This document shows, piece by piece, positions 23,624-35,557 of a stretch of DNA of 64,000 nucleotides. The notes under the pieces were generated by a model. It was not told where the DNA came from and made no database searches. It saw nothing but the letters and a program-made list of their open reading frames with translations. The DNA lies in the NCBI GenBank assembly GCA_010279815.1, contig QEOQ01000640.1, positions 777,485 through 841,484 on the forward strand. The letters run 5' to 3'. Position 1 is the first letter of the stretch. Each line of letters starts with the position of its first letter. The position numbers and the translations under genes are program-made. The stretch comes from Brachionus plicatilis. Taxonomy: Eukaryota > Rotifera > Eurotatoria > Ploima > Brachionidae.

Positions 23624-24082
23624 TTAACACTAGGATTACCAAAATTTCAAACTACTATAAGCACCAAAACGAGTCATTTTGACTCGTTATGAAAAATAAA
23701 GAATAAATCATACATTTTGTGCTCGAATTTATTAAAATTATTAAATTAATTGAATATAGATAGTAAATTCTTAAATTTTAGTCTTTTCTTAGGCCTCATA
23801 AAATATCCATGGCCAATCAAACTTTTTACAAATACTCTCTATTTCTTTTGTACAATATCCACACACTGCTTTTTTACATTTTGAACAAAAATTTGTCGCT
23901 TTTTAATTATCACATAAACGTATTTAAACCAAATTTTTTTTATTTGAATTTACTTAATTTAGAAACTTATTCTTATTTTTATGCTGGAAAAAAAATTATG
24001 CTCAAATAACAAAAATTGACTTGGATTTTTGTGACCAAACATCGAAAAAGAGTCGTTTTGACTCGTTGGTGCTTCTGTTTAA
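23624..24082 (-). mobile_element. piggyBac-like relic with TTAA ends and Cys-rich C-terminus
   Basis: The left end is TTAACACTAG (TTAA at 23624-23627) and the right end reads GGTGCTTCTGTTTAA (TTAA at 24079-24082). TTAA is the piggyBac target. Subterminal GAGTCATTTTGACTC / GAGTCGTTTTGACTC palindromes occur near both ends. The minus strand near 23895-23780 encodes FCSKCKKAVCGYCTKEI ... FDWPWIFYEA then a stop, resembling the Cys-rich domain that closes piggyBac transposases. The rest of the transposase is gone. A related end (CTAGTGTTAA) is found at 43246-43255. Confidence 0.65.
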
Positions 24083-24787
24083 AAAAGGAAAGTAAAAGTT
24101 TTGACTTGACTTTGACTTTTTACCAACTCTGGTACCAAATAATCGGAGTTAGGTAAGGTAGCTCATAAGAATAAAACCGCTCCTTGGGACGAAAACATGT
24201 CGCAGTAAAAAGATAAATTTCCTTCAGATAAAAAATCAACTGACCACGCATAATACTTTCCAGGAGGCTTATCCATTTATTGTTTATTAGCTCTTAGAGC
24301 AAATAAAAATAGTGAAATTAAAAAAGAAAAGTTAAAAAGGATACTCAAATAAGCAAGTTATCATAAAAATAAATAAAAAAAATTAAAAAGCATGACATAT
24401 AAATAATTTGAAATTTGATAAAAATTATATTAAAAAAATTGTGAATGAGCATTCTTACTCATCTTCTCTAATCTAGCAATAAAAAAAAGAAGAATATCGC
24501 TAGAACCCTCGTGTGGTTTTTAGACTTAGTTATTAAAATTTAAAATTATTTAATTGCAGTATTTTAATAGAACATAGTAGCATTTAAACTGTGATATGGT
24601 TGAAAGGGGAACTTTTAAATACAATTTTATAATAAAAAATTTGAATATTATTTAAAATCAAATTTTTATTTTTTATCTTTATTTTTTAAAAGTTCATCAA
24701 AAAATTAAGATTTAATAAGGAACAAAGTCGATCGCTAAAATTAAATCCAAATCATTGGATTGTGTTTCATAATAGAATACTGGAAAA
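24083..24787. other. Intergenic stretch, nothing recognised
   Basis: About 700 bp of AT-rich sequence between the piggyBac relic and a possible small gene. No feature is supported beyond a few short T/A tracts. Confidence 0.4.
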
Positions 24788-25191
24788 ATGAAAAGATATA
24801 CGCTTAGTCCTGAGGAAAGTACAGTAGCATTTGATTTTTCATTTGATCGATTAAAAAAAAAAAACATTTCAAAATTTAAGATAAAATTTCTTTTTATAAT
24901 TGAAAAAATTTTAGGACAACAATTTTTTTATAATCAAAATTATTTAAACCAGGGACAGTTGGTTGATTTTCAGTTGTTTTGAAAAATTTTAATCGAAAAC
25001 AACAAATTAAGATTATCTTATCATCCATAGCTTATTTTTGTAAATTTGAATACAATTTCAAGATTATTGATTTGATGACAAGTTTAAATATCAATTTATT
25101 AATTTACTTATTGAAAACACAAAAAAGAATTTCCGGTCCTTTAAGTATTAAAAATGAGCTCCATAAACAAGCTCTTATTTTATTTTACTAA
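24788..25191 (+). CDS. Unrecognised possible small gene (two frames, maybe one intron)
   Basis: Two adjacent open frames: 24788-24982 (start MKRYTLSPEES) and 24979-25191 (KNFNRKQQIK ... QALILFY). They can be joined in phase by removing 24960-25013 as a 54-bp intron that starts GTTGAT and ends AATTAAG, giving about 116 aa. A second intron inside the first frame (24828-24914) is also possible. I recognise no domain. The product is Leu/Ile/Lys/Asn-rich, as any AT-rich frame would be, so this could be chance. Its position, 300 bp upstream of a real gene on the same strand, is the only other support. Confidence 0.3.
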
Positions 25192-25493
25192 TAGATTCTT
25201 TTTTAATTTTCGCATTTAAAAAATTATGTAAAAATTTCAATTTTTATCATTTTATTTCAATGATGAAATTACTTTAAATATTATTTTAATTTTTATCATT
25301 TCAAAAAATGAATAAAAATATTATTTAACAAATCCAATAGAGACCCTCTTTTCCGTCACAAAGTTATCTTTCTTTAGCATTTGATTTACTCATTAAAATA
25401 AATTATATTTTGCAATCGAATTTTAATAATTTTTTATTATTTAATTTCAGTTTAAAAATTTTCATCATTATTTTTAAAGAATAAAAATTGAGA

Positions 25494-25974
25494 ATGTCGA
25501 ACTTCCAAAAGGATGACAGGGAAGAGTCGATTGGCTCAAAGCTTCTAAGTGGTTTATTATGGGGTGCTGCAATAGGAGTCGGAGCTTTTGTCGGATATCA
25601 GGTAACTAATAAGAATAGCTAAATTTGTTTAAACTGTTGAAAATTTTATAAGATTATAAAATCAATTACAAAAGAAGAAGTAGAAAAACTTCCTATAAAA
25701 ATTGCTCAATTTACTGGTTTGTCGAAATTATAAATTTTAATTCTTTAAAATATATTACAATTTTTAAGACAAATCTATTGAATGTACAATATGTTTGAAT
25801 TATTTTGAACGTAATGATCGGCTCAAAATTTTGCCATGCAATCACAAATTTCATTCAGATTGTATTCTAAAATGGGTAGAGAGAGTAAGAAAATTAATTT
25901 CTTGATTTTTTAATTCTTATTTTTTCATTAATTGAAAGAATTCAAATTGTCCACTTTGCCGAAGAGAAGTTTAA
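25494..25974 (+). CDS. Small membrane-anchored RING-H2 protein (likely E3 ubiquitin ligase)
   Basis: Four exons: 25494-25601, 25653-25716, 25769-25884, 25939-25974. All are in phase, giving 107 aa, and the introns are only 51-54 bp. RING fingers recruit E2 enzymes for ubiquitin transfer. Residues 17-36 form one glycine-rich hydrophobic segment (SGLLWGAAIGVGAFVGYQ), a likely membrane anchor or signal anchor. The RING-H2 ligands are C63-x2-C66, C81, H83, H86, C89 and C100-x2-C103 (ECTIC ... LPCNHKFHSDC ... CPLC). The finger is at the very C-terminus, as in small RNF/RHA-type ligases. An acceptor-like TTTAATTTCAG ends at 25450, 43 nt before the ATG. The substrate cannot be inferred. Confidence 0.88.
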
Positions 25975-26173
25975 TTCGTTTTTTTTCCAAAATGACTACT
26001 AAATCATTAAAAAAATTTTTTATATAGAATAAATAGAATAATTATTGATTAATAATTTTAACTTAAAATAAATTATTTAAAAAAAAACTTATGATGGTGT
26101 TAATATTTATTTAAAAAAAAACTTTTAAAATAAATTATTATAAAAATTTTAATCATCCAAGAATTATTTTTTT

Positions 26174-26901
26174 TTAAATTTTTGAATGAGTGTATCCATA
26201 TGGTTTAAACGGATCATCTTGTTTAATATTGGTATTCTTGAATCCATCATTTGAACGATGGTTAAAGCTACGAATAAAATTTAAAATAAGAGTCAAAATA
26301 AGTTTTTTTTTTTAATTACGTAATTCTAGATTCAACTTTAGCGCCAAATTTATCTATTCCAGGAGCAACATCAAGATAAGACTAAATTTTAACTTTTTTT
26401 ATTCAGCTTTAGAAATAAATCCGTGATTACCTCTAAGCGACCATGATTAGGCCAATCATTCGGAACCATTCGGACTCTATTAAAGCGAAATTGCTCTTTT
26501 TTAGGTTTTAGAATACTGGATGTATTTTCTCTCCCTGAAATGCAGCTCAATTCCCTTTGTAAATCTTGATAATTAATGTTTATATAGTCTTTGATCAGTG
26601 ATTTTTTCAGATTATCGACCTTCGATAATAAAAATGATTTTTTTATCATTTAAACAATAAATGATATGAAAATTACATTTCCTGTAACTCTAATCGGGTA
26701 ACCAAGTCTTTCGTCCCTTTCATCTGGTTCTTGTTCACCATGGATAACCTCTAGTCTAGGCTGGTCAATTGAGCGCTTGATTGTAGCCAACGAAACTGAC
26801 TTGTACTGTGGATATTTAAATGAATAATCAGGTATTTCGATTTTTTCTGTTTTTCCTCCGATATTTGCTTCCAAAAACACAGGCTCTGTATTGTCACTCA
26901 T
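26174..26901 (-). CDS. Unrecognised 189-aa protein, four exons
   Basis: Exons right to left: 26901-26677, 26619-26431, 26381-26320, 26267-26174. Introns are 49-57 bp and all junctions keep frame (GGAAAT/GTAATT, TTAGAG/GTAATC, ATTAC/GTAATT donors). The consistent phasing makes the gene real. The protein is soluble, with no signal peptide or membrane segment, and is rich in charged residues, Pro and Tyr/Phe. Notable stretches are PDYSFKYPQYKSVSLATIK, DERDERLGYPIRVTG, RVRMVPNDWPNHGRLE and the C-terminal DPFKPYGYTHSKI. I do not recognise the family. Short, basic, Pro/Tyr-punctuated proteins of this size include ciliary microtubule inner proteins, but that is only a resemblance in style. It is convergent with the RING gene, 199 bp apart. 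Confidence 0.75.
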
Positions 26902-27324
26902 TGTAGCAGTGAAATGAATAGCTGCACTTTGGAAATTTTTTTGATTACATTTTATTAAAAAATTTCTTAAAATTCTAACGTTTCTATGGAAATTTTTACA
27001 ATTAGTATTTTTTTTAAATCATTGCTATAGTTGATTTCTTTGACTCGGTCATTGAATAAATGATTTGAAATGCCGATAAGATGAAATAAAATTTCAAATC
27101 TAAATTTAAGAGATAAAATATGATATATGGTTTATTTCATTAATTGAATTTTTGCTAGACTTTCTTTTTGATATTTCGAGTTTAAAAAGAGGATTCGGTT
27201 TTTAACTAGATTTTATTTTCATAAAAAGGTAGCAAAATACTTTAGGAAAATCCTTTTAATCAAAATAAAAAAAAAATCTTCAATATGAATTCAGTTATTT
27301 CATTGCAAGAATTTTTTTTTTAAA

Positions 27325-27714
27325 TCGAATTCATAATATTGTGAATTTCAAATACAAATTGAACAAAAATTATTCATTTTTTAATAAATTATAATTAAAG
27401 TAAATAAAAATATTAGAAAAAATACTGCAACAAAATGATATATACTTTGTTGCACCTTTTTTACCTAAAATAATTTTTCTAATGTGAAAATAGAAAAAAA
27501 ATAAAGCATCAATAGGATTTAAATAGATTATTGATTTGATTTACTAAAACAAAAGAAAAATAAAAATTTTGTTTTTAGTAAAAAAGGTGCAACAAAGTGT
27601 GATGCACTTTGTGGTTGTATTTTTTCAAAAATTTTTTATTAACTTTAATTTTAATTTATCAAAAATTGAAAAATTTTTTTCAATTTGTATTTGAAATTCA
27701 TAATATCGAATTCG
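27325..27714. mobile_element. Long foldback element (MITE)
   Basis: About 390 bp that is almost one hairpin. The left arm (27325-27470, starting CGAATTCATAATATT) is complementary to the right arm (27575-27714, ending AATATCGAATTCG), with roughly 140-bp arms. The inner parts carry GGTGCAACAAAG and its complement. There is no coding capacity. The target duplication is unclear. Confidence 0.75.
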
Positions 27715-28788
27715 TTCAAAAAATTGATTTTATCGAATATTTTAAGTTTTTGAAGTCAATTGAAAAAAAAATCAATTTTTAAACTCTTTCAATTGATTAA
27801 AATGTTTAATTATCAATTTTAAAAAAATAATTTAGAATATATATAACTAAATAAAAAAATAAGAAATTTTACATAACATGGCAACAATTTTTATAAAATT
27901 TATGTACGACAAAAATAGCCTATTCCTTCGTTAGATTTTGCAGCCTCATAAAGAGAAACCGTACTTTGAATAATGTATCATCAATAATATTGATAATTTT
28001 TTTAAATATGTATTTGATAATGGTTTAAAAATTTGTTATTTTTATGTTTTTATCTAATTTTCTAAACCATCACTAAGTTGACAAATATTTTCGCACCACT
28101 AGTTATAAGAAATTCAGTACAAAATTACTAAATTTCACATAAAATAACAATAAATCTAACAACTTTTTTCTAAAGGTTAAAATCAGTTCTGTGAACGCAA
28201 CATTGCGCAACATATACAATAATTTGAAGTATTAACCAAATTCTGGTAGAACTCAGAAAATTTAGCGGAAATTGAATTTTAATATATTCTAGTGAAGTTC
28301 TTTTTGCAATTATTTTACGCATCATAACAAGACAGTAAATTAAACTATGTATGTTGTACCTTAGAGCATTCTCAGAAATAATTTGAAATTTTTGTGCTGT
28401 ATTTGAAACAAAAAAGGTTTTAATTTTTATTTTAAAATTTAATGAAAAAGCATATTTTTAGCATACTTTCTTTCAAATAAAAATTTGTGAAATTTTTTTT
28501 AAATGCAGAATTAGGAAAAAACTTAATGTTGAACACCGCTTGCTTAATTTTAAAAAATGTCTCTGCAACAAATTAAAAATCAATTGAAAATTTTTTTAAT
28601 AAAAATCTCTGATCATTATCATTATAATACAATCATAAACTTTGATTTGCTAAATAATAATTCATCTTAATAAGGATATTAAAATGCTACACCACTTTAT
28701 TTCAATTAATTTCAAGATTTTAAAATAATTGTATTTAAAAAAAATTTTAATTTATTTTTTATAAAAATAGTAATTAATAGCGTTTGAC
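27715..28788. other. Intergenic stretch, 3' side of the channel gene
   Basis: About 1.1 kb of AT-rich sequence with no frame or repeat boundary that I can support. It should include the 3' UTR of the minus-strand channel gene. Confidence 0.45.
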
Positions 28789-30099
28789 TCATTTGAACTG
28801 TTCAACAAGTTCGATAATAAATTCTGTCGGTTTTGTTTTGTCTACATTTGAATTGAGTATTCGTGATTTTAGTTGTTTAATATCAAATATTTTCTTAATG
28901 AACCATGCTATGAAAAACAAATGATATAAAACAAAAACCACAGCTGAAACTAAGAAAAAATAGCAGTCTATTTCTTTTTTTTTGTCAATATCTGGTATAA
29001 GGATGTCAGAGCCAACCACAGCGTGCCAAATACTGAATAAAACCAAAAAGATCAAGCATCCGATAGTGTATTTGTCCAAAAGAGTTAAGTAGGATACTGA
29101 GGGGAGCTTTTGAGTTATTATCCATCTGAAGTTTATGGATGTCAGCAACAAAAGCCCTGTAACTTGACAACGAAACTGAGGAGTACTTGGATTTATTGAA
29201 AAAATTGTAAAACCGAGAAGCGTAATTAAAAATATAAGCAAATATGCACTTGATGATATAATTAAATTTTTGTTTTTAAAAAATTTTTAAATTCTTACTT
29301 CCATAAATAGAAACCATATTTGCGAAATACCAAACAAGTAACTTTGAATTCAGAACGAACATCTTTCTTCCATTTATCCTCAAAAGTGTTTTTAGATATT
29401 TTAACAAAATCAAATAATTCCCACTGTTGTTGGTCTTTAGTTAAAAAATTGAATTAAATTAAAGAAACACCATAAAAATTTTTACCAGCAAAATTTTCTT
29501 TATTTACTCCGGAATTTTCTGTTCTATTTTCGACTAAAATTACTTCATTTACACTTTTTTTACTAGTTAATTTGATAGATAATTCCTGTAAATCAACAGG
29601 AAAGTCGTTGAGTTCCAAGCGTTCATAGAAGAATCCTTCTATTTGTCGCTTCTCAGTTATTCGAACCGTAAAATTTTCTATTGAGCTCTTCAGAGATTGA
29701 TTCTGTTTGATTAATTCAAAATCAAAAGTTGAAGCCTCTTTTGGTGATCCAATTGAATTCTCAACGTAAATGTCAGGTGACCAGTATATTTCAGGATTAA
29801 ACTGCAGGCGGTTAATATTTGACTTTAAAAATTGTATTTTAATATCATTAAGATCGTCGAAATAGCCTTCGTAATAGTAAAAATTTTTTTAATGGTTTTC
29901 AATAAATTTTTTACCTACTTGATTCTAAAAAGTTGAATTCGATAAAATGTTTTAAAATTTTTTTGTCATACCACATACATTCAATGTAGGCCTCAGCTGC
30001 AAATTTCTCGTTTTTTGTATCGATTTCTCCTATTTTTGTGAAATTAACCCTAGACTCGACTTCAACTGTGCAAACTTTTTCGGGTGAATATGCTCCCAT
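28789..30099 (-). CDS. Pentameric ligand-gated ion channel subunit, Cys-less loop
   Basis: Four exons right to left: 30099-29919, 29866-29486, 29434-29299, 29248-28789. All are in phase, 385 aa, with 50-53 bp introns. It is a subunit of a neurotransmitter-gated-type plasma-membrane channel. The extracellular domain runs 1-230 and includes VNFTKIGEIDTKNEKFAAEAYIECMW split across beta1-beta2, the loop motif FNPEIYWSPDIYVEN, and LNDFPVDLQELSI at the Cys-loop position. The two cysteines of the classical loop are absent, although FPVD is kept. The last exon holds four membrane segments: about 234-251; about 259-280 (TGLLLLTSINFRWI, pore-lining); KYTIGCLIFLVLFSIWH; and DCYFFLVSAVVFVLYHLFFIAW. The M3-M4 loop is short and there is no clear signal peptide. 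Such Cys-less subunits are expanded in some invertebrates. The ligand is unknown. Confidence 0.85.
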
Positions 30100-32225
30100 T
30101 TAATTCTAAAAACCTAAAATACTCTTTATTAATAGAATTATTATTTCAAACATCAGTATTTGCATTTTTTAATTGAAAAATATTTAATTATTATGAATTG
30201 ACTTTTCAATCAGCCAAGGCGTCAAATTTCTCATTGTTAAGCTCCAGTTACCAATTTTTGTCATCATTTCCCTAACGAATAATACACATTCACTCATCAG
30301 ATTTTATATCTAAAATTCCCAATTTAATTAAATTCATCATCAAAATTGAGAAATGTTTTTTTTTCATAAAAATTTTAAAAATTAAATTGTCCTAAGATTT
30401 TTTTTTATATTTTTTGAGAAATTGAGTAAATAAATAGACTGGAAGCTAAATTAATGTTTTAATTACTGTCATCATTCAATCTGAAATTTTAAAAATAAAT
30501 TCAAATTATTTTTTATTATTTTTGAAACAAATAATTTTAATATTAATTTTTGCTTGCTAAAATTGAAAAAAGATTATTTAAAAGATTTAATTTTCACAAT
30601 TTAATATTAGCCTAGCAAAAAAATTAATAAAATTTTAAAATTATCATTTAAAAAAACCATGCTTTTTAAAGTAAATAATTCAAATACTAATAACTTAAGA
30701 AGGAAATGTACTTTTGTAATCTTATTTTTTGGAAAAAAAAATAGATACTATGTTATCGTAAAATCGAAATCTAAATATAGGAAAATTAATTTAAAAAATG
30801 GCTCATACTTTTTGACTAGATCATAATAATTACTGTGGTTTTAATACAAATTTAGAAAATAGTTTAGTAAATAATTAAGGGACATTCAATGTGATTAATT
30901 TATTCGCATTTAAAGATTTAAAGTAAATTCTTGTTAATTAACAGTATTTCAAATATCATTGAACGTGGTTAATTAATCTGAATTCTATTTTCAAAGATAA
31001 ATGTTAGTAAATCAATACAAACAAAAATTATCTCAAAACAAGTAAGACTTTTATGGTGGAATTTAAAATGATTTATTTTATTTAAAACTGAAATAATACA
31101 TTTTATTTTTAAACTATAATTTTATCTTTTATTTTTTATTTGTAAATTTTAATTATGGTCATCAAAGAATTAAATATTAAAAGATGAAAATTCATTATTA
31201 TTTGATAAAATTATTTCAAAAGTTTTTCAAATTATTTTAAAGAGGTCATCAAAACATTTATTCAACCAATTTTTAGATTATATAATCTTTAACATGATTT
31301 CCATAATAATTAATAAGTAAAAAAGGTATTAGATATTATTATTTATATTATTTCTGTATTATTTATATTAATTTAAGTGCATAATTTAAGAAATAAAAAA
31401 GGTTGTTTTATTAGTATTTTAATTATTTTTTCTCGCCATTCTTTATTTTTATTCGAACAAACTTCAACGATTTTATAAATTTTAAGTGCATGACAAAATA
31501 ATTATTAATTATTATTCATTTTTTTGTTTTATTCTATAAAATTTTTAAATATAATTGAATAAGTATTCCGAAATTCAAATTTTTCTTGAATAATTAAAAT
31601 TTTAGTGGAAAAATAAATCTTCTAAAACTAAACTACTGAAATATTAAAAACGTAAAAATTTATTTAAAATTTAGTAATACTTTTGCTTCCTTCATTTTAG
31701 TCATCGTAATTAACTATGATTTAACTTCTTAGGTGGTAATTTTTTTTGTAGTCATAAACTTAAAGCTTAAGAATGTGTTCATACCTTTCTTAAATTAAGG
31801 AAGCCAAACTTAACTTAAGTTTGGTTTGACGTCATTAAAATTTTTTAAATTTTAGTAATTTCTGTATTCCATGTATTAAAAGGTTTTAATGAGTTCAATA
31901 AAATATTTGATTCAAATAGCCTTTTATTGAACGGCTTATAAATTTTTCGAAAATTTTAATAATTTTCTAATTTAAATAAAATGAGAACTATTTAAAAATC
32001 TAATTATAATTTAAATATTTCGTATAGATTCAATGAATTTTCATTAAAAAATTAGACATTCTTTTTCAATTTATTATCAAGGATTCAGAATTTGAATAAA
32101 TCAAATAAAAGTGATATTTTAATTCTTTTCTTCTTTTTAGACTTCTAAATTTAAATTCTATATTAAAAATATCCAGTAATTTTGCAAATTTTTTTAAAGA
32201 ACTCCATGCAAGCTTTAGTTATAGT
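30100..32225. other. Gene-poor stretch upstream of the channel gene
   Basis: About 2.1 kb of very AT-rich sequence with no gene found. A small palindrome CCAAACTT...AAGTTTGG occurs near 31804-31825. The promoter of the channel gene should lie at its left end. Confidence 0.45.
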
Positions 32226-32460
32226 TAGTGCAAGTTCGTTGCCAATAAACAGAATCTCAAGAGTCGCATAATTTAAGAATACCACAAGGAAAGAGAAACC
32301 TAGGAAGTCCAAAGATGACTTTCAGGAGAACAATTAAAAGAGAGCTTCGATTAAACTCTCATGGGGACAAACAGAAATTGACACAAAGATCGGGGTAAAA
32401 TGGAGAGAACGTGTGAATGCCTTATGTTCCAGTTGGAGCTGAAAATAGAAGAAAAAGAAG
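32226..32460 (+). pseudogene. LINE ORF2 C-terminal fragment
   Basis: The plus strand encodes RIPQGKRNLGSPKMTFRRTIKREL with a following G-rich segment. This has the pattern of the end of many LINE ORF2 proteins (GxRxxGRPKxTWRRTxxxEL...W...V.ALC). A stop interrupts the frame and no reverse transcriptase core is present. Further fragments at 32640-32900 with GGAAAAGGAAGACAAAAATG-like wording may be a second copy. Confidence 0.5.
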
Positions 32461-33654
32461 TGTAAATTCGAAGATAATTTTAAAATGTCCCGTCTTTTCA
32501 TCTTTTAAAGATATTCAACTGGAATTCAAATTAAATGTCAAAATTTTTTTTAAATAAAGTCTTTGAGTTTTTGTATCTCTTAGTGTAATCTGCAGTTTAC
32601 ACTTCATCCAGATTCCCAGTTTGGAGATCAAATTGTATCTTTACAGTTATCATAAATCAGAACTATAAAATGGGTCCAAATATTGAAGAATCGAAGAATT
32701 CCATTATGCAGTCTTTTAGAAAATTGTTAAAATCTTCTGGCCAAACAATATTTCAAAGAAAAACCATTAACTGAACAAATTAATGGAAAAGGAAGACAAA
32801 AATGAGTTAAGGAAAACAAATGAAAAAGATGAAACTTAAATGAAGTCAAGCAGAAATAGAAACAAAAGAAAGTTAGGCATGAAAAAAGGATATGAGAAAG
32901 ATTTATGCTACAATAGGAGTAAAAGATACTAAAGGAAATAAATTGTAGCTTTTGAATTTAATATAATCAATCAAGCTTTTGATTGATACAAAAAATAAAT
33001 AAATAATAAATTTTAATCCTTATTAAAGAATTTATTTTTAAAAGAGAATAAAAATAATGCTTCAATTATATTGATTTTAAAATATTTTTTAAAATAAGAT
33101 ATTTACTATTAAAGTTATTAATAAAAATTAGAAATTGCTTTCTAAATAAGAAAAAAAACAAGCAAAAAAAATGAAATCTATTAAATTCAAATTTAAATTG
33201 TGTATTTAATATGATCAGTATCAAAAAAATTTAAATTTGGGTAAACAAATTTTAAAATAAATTTATTTTAGCATTAAATTTATTATTAATTCATATTCTG
33301 ACGAAAATTTTGCATTTTTTTTGAAAAATAAAAAATTTATCATTAAAATCAATTTTTATTGAAGATAAAAATATATGTGTAAATAAAGTGAAAAAAATAT
33401 AATTTTTAAAAAACATTTTTTGATTAAAAATTTATCTTTATTTAGATATACAAAAATTAAAATTAATTTTTAATGAAAAAAAGAAAAAAAATTTGAATCA
33501 GATTTTAAAATTTAAAAAGAAGAAATTATTTTTTATATTACAATATTTTCCATTTTACATATTTGAGTCCAAAAATAAAAATAAGACAAAATGTTTTTAA
33601 AAATAAATCAAAAATAGAAATACTATCTATATATTTTTATTTTAATTGATCGGG
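32461..33654. other. AT-rich intergenic stretch left of the inverted repeat
   Basis: Extremely AT-rich sequence with no supported gene. It may hold further LINE debris at 32640-32900. It ends where the left arm of the ZIC-flanking inverted repeat begins. Confidence 0.4.
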
Positions 33655-35557
33655 CTTAAGATTTTGAATTTAAAAAAAATCTTGAAAAAATTTCGTATAC
33701 ATAAATTTTTATTTACTCAAAAATATCAATTTTTAAATGTCAAAAATTCTATGATTTTTCTAAAATATTTTCCTTCTTTAAATTTGAGATAATTTCATTT
33801 AAATAAAAATTATTAGATGATATCTAAAAACAAATGCTCTTAAAGGCAAAGTAGATAAAGCTAAAAACGAATTCTCAACAAATAAGTATTACTTGTTTAA
33901 AATCAATTAAAAAATTGCGCACTTTTAATTTCAAATGAATTTATTGCAAAATTATTTTTTATTTATTTATTATTTAATTTGATATTCAGAATATATTTCT
34001 CAGATTGCGTTATCTCAAAGGTGTGAAGATAAAATAGATCCGCTTTTTGCTTCAAGATAAGCTGATTCTCAAATGGGAAAACAAATTATTTTGAGCATTG
34101 TCGATCGATTTCAAGAGCAGATAACTCATTTGACAAATTAATATTTTCACATGTTTCAAGATATTTCAGTCTTAAATTGATCTAATTTCTACCTGATGCT
34201 CCAGTTCAGCTATCGACTATCTTTCCGTATCTCTTATTCAACACAGATTTACAAATCCAATCAGATAACGCTCCATTAAAATAAGTCCATTGATTCCAGT
34301 CTTTGTGTGTTTATCTAGAAAGCTAAAACTTGGAACAAGCTGAACAAACATAGATTGTCACTGCAAACGATTATCTAATAAATCTACTATCTCTTCTTCC
34401 ATAGCTATTGAATTTCAATTCAACTAAAAAACATTCCAATTCAATTAATTGAAAACAAAATAAATAAATTTTGTTCATGGTTAAAATTACGAAATACTTT
34501 AGCATCCAGCAGTGAAATTCCATTGCTTCTGAAAGACACAGTTGATTCCAAATGGTTTAATTGGTTCACGAGCAAAATTGCCAATATTTGATAAAAATCT
34601 CTCTTCCATACACACTCACAAGCACAAGGTTATGCTTATCTACTAGTCGAACATCAGGTGATCGAGCTTGTTCAATTAAGACTTAATAGTCGAAGAATTT
34701 GTTCTGCCATGATATCAATCTTTTATCAATTCAATTAAGACCTTATCTCATCGATAAATTGCATTGAGTAGCTTATTGTTTTACTTTCCATGTTTGAAGC
34801 ATGTTAAAGAAAATTAGCAAGCAAATTGATACAATAATTTTTTATTGAGTCCAATTTTTGTTCTATTGATTTTTTTTTTAATTTTTTTTTAATTTTTTTA
34901 ATTTAAAATTCAAATAAAAAAATTCAGAAAAGTAATTTATCTAATTCTTGATTCCATCTTTTCGATTTTTTTCATTTTGTTTCAATCAATTTTTTTAAAA
35001 AATTGCCCATTGAAATTTGACAATTTTACATGTCTAAAATATCTTTTAGAAACAAATATTTGAAAATCTCAATATGTGAAAAAAATACAATTTTATACTT
35101 ATTTAAATTTTGAAAAAAAAAAATTTTTTCGCAAGATCTTTTCTAATAACAAATATTTAAAACAAATCTTTTTGGATGTTTGCTGAAATCTTTTTTTAAA
35201 AAAAATTTTATTCATTGATCAATTCTATTACAAATATCTTATCGGGTCATTCATTTCTTAAATTATTGATTTTATTATTTTATTTATTATTTTATTAATT
35301 AAAAAATTCAAAAAAAGTAATATATTCAATTCTTGATTCCAATTTTACAATTTTTTTAATTTTGTAAAAAATTGCCATTAACAGATTTTATCTGAAAATT
35401 TAATGCAGTTAAGTATTTATCGTAAATTTATCTTAAATAAATCAAGTGCTTTGAAATTTTAAATAGGTAGTGATAAAAAAACCTACAAGAGTCAGAAAAG
35501 TCAACTCGATTTTGAAAAGAATTGAAATAATTTTAAAATAGGACTTGGGAGATTTTA
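33655..35557 (+). repeat. Left arm of ~2-kb inverted repeat flanking ZIC
   Basis: This 1.9-kb arm matches the reverse complement of 45283-47364. The core (about 33990-34830) is almost identical in both arms by eye, with only scattered single-base or dinucleotide differences. The outer and inner flanks are similar but more diverged, and the right arm has about 200 extra bases near its inner end. The core is less AT-rich than its surroundings, has no long open frame and no transposase motif, and contains about nine AGATAA/TTATCT motifs. It could be an inverted segmental duplication of regulatory DNA or two copies of an unknown repeat. Confidence 0.85.

Noticed and set aside
23809..24009. Plus-strand 66-aa frame as a gene
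   Set aside because: It lies antisense to the Cys-rich tail of the piggyBac relic and is only AT-rich hydrophobic sequence.
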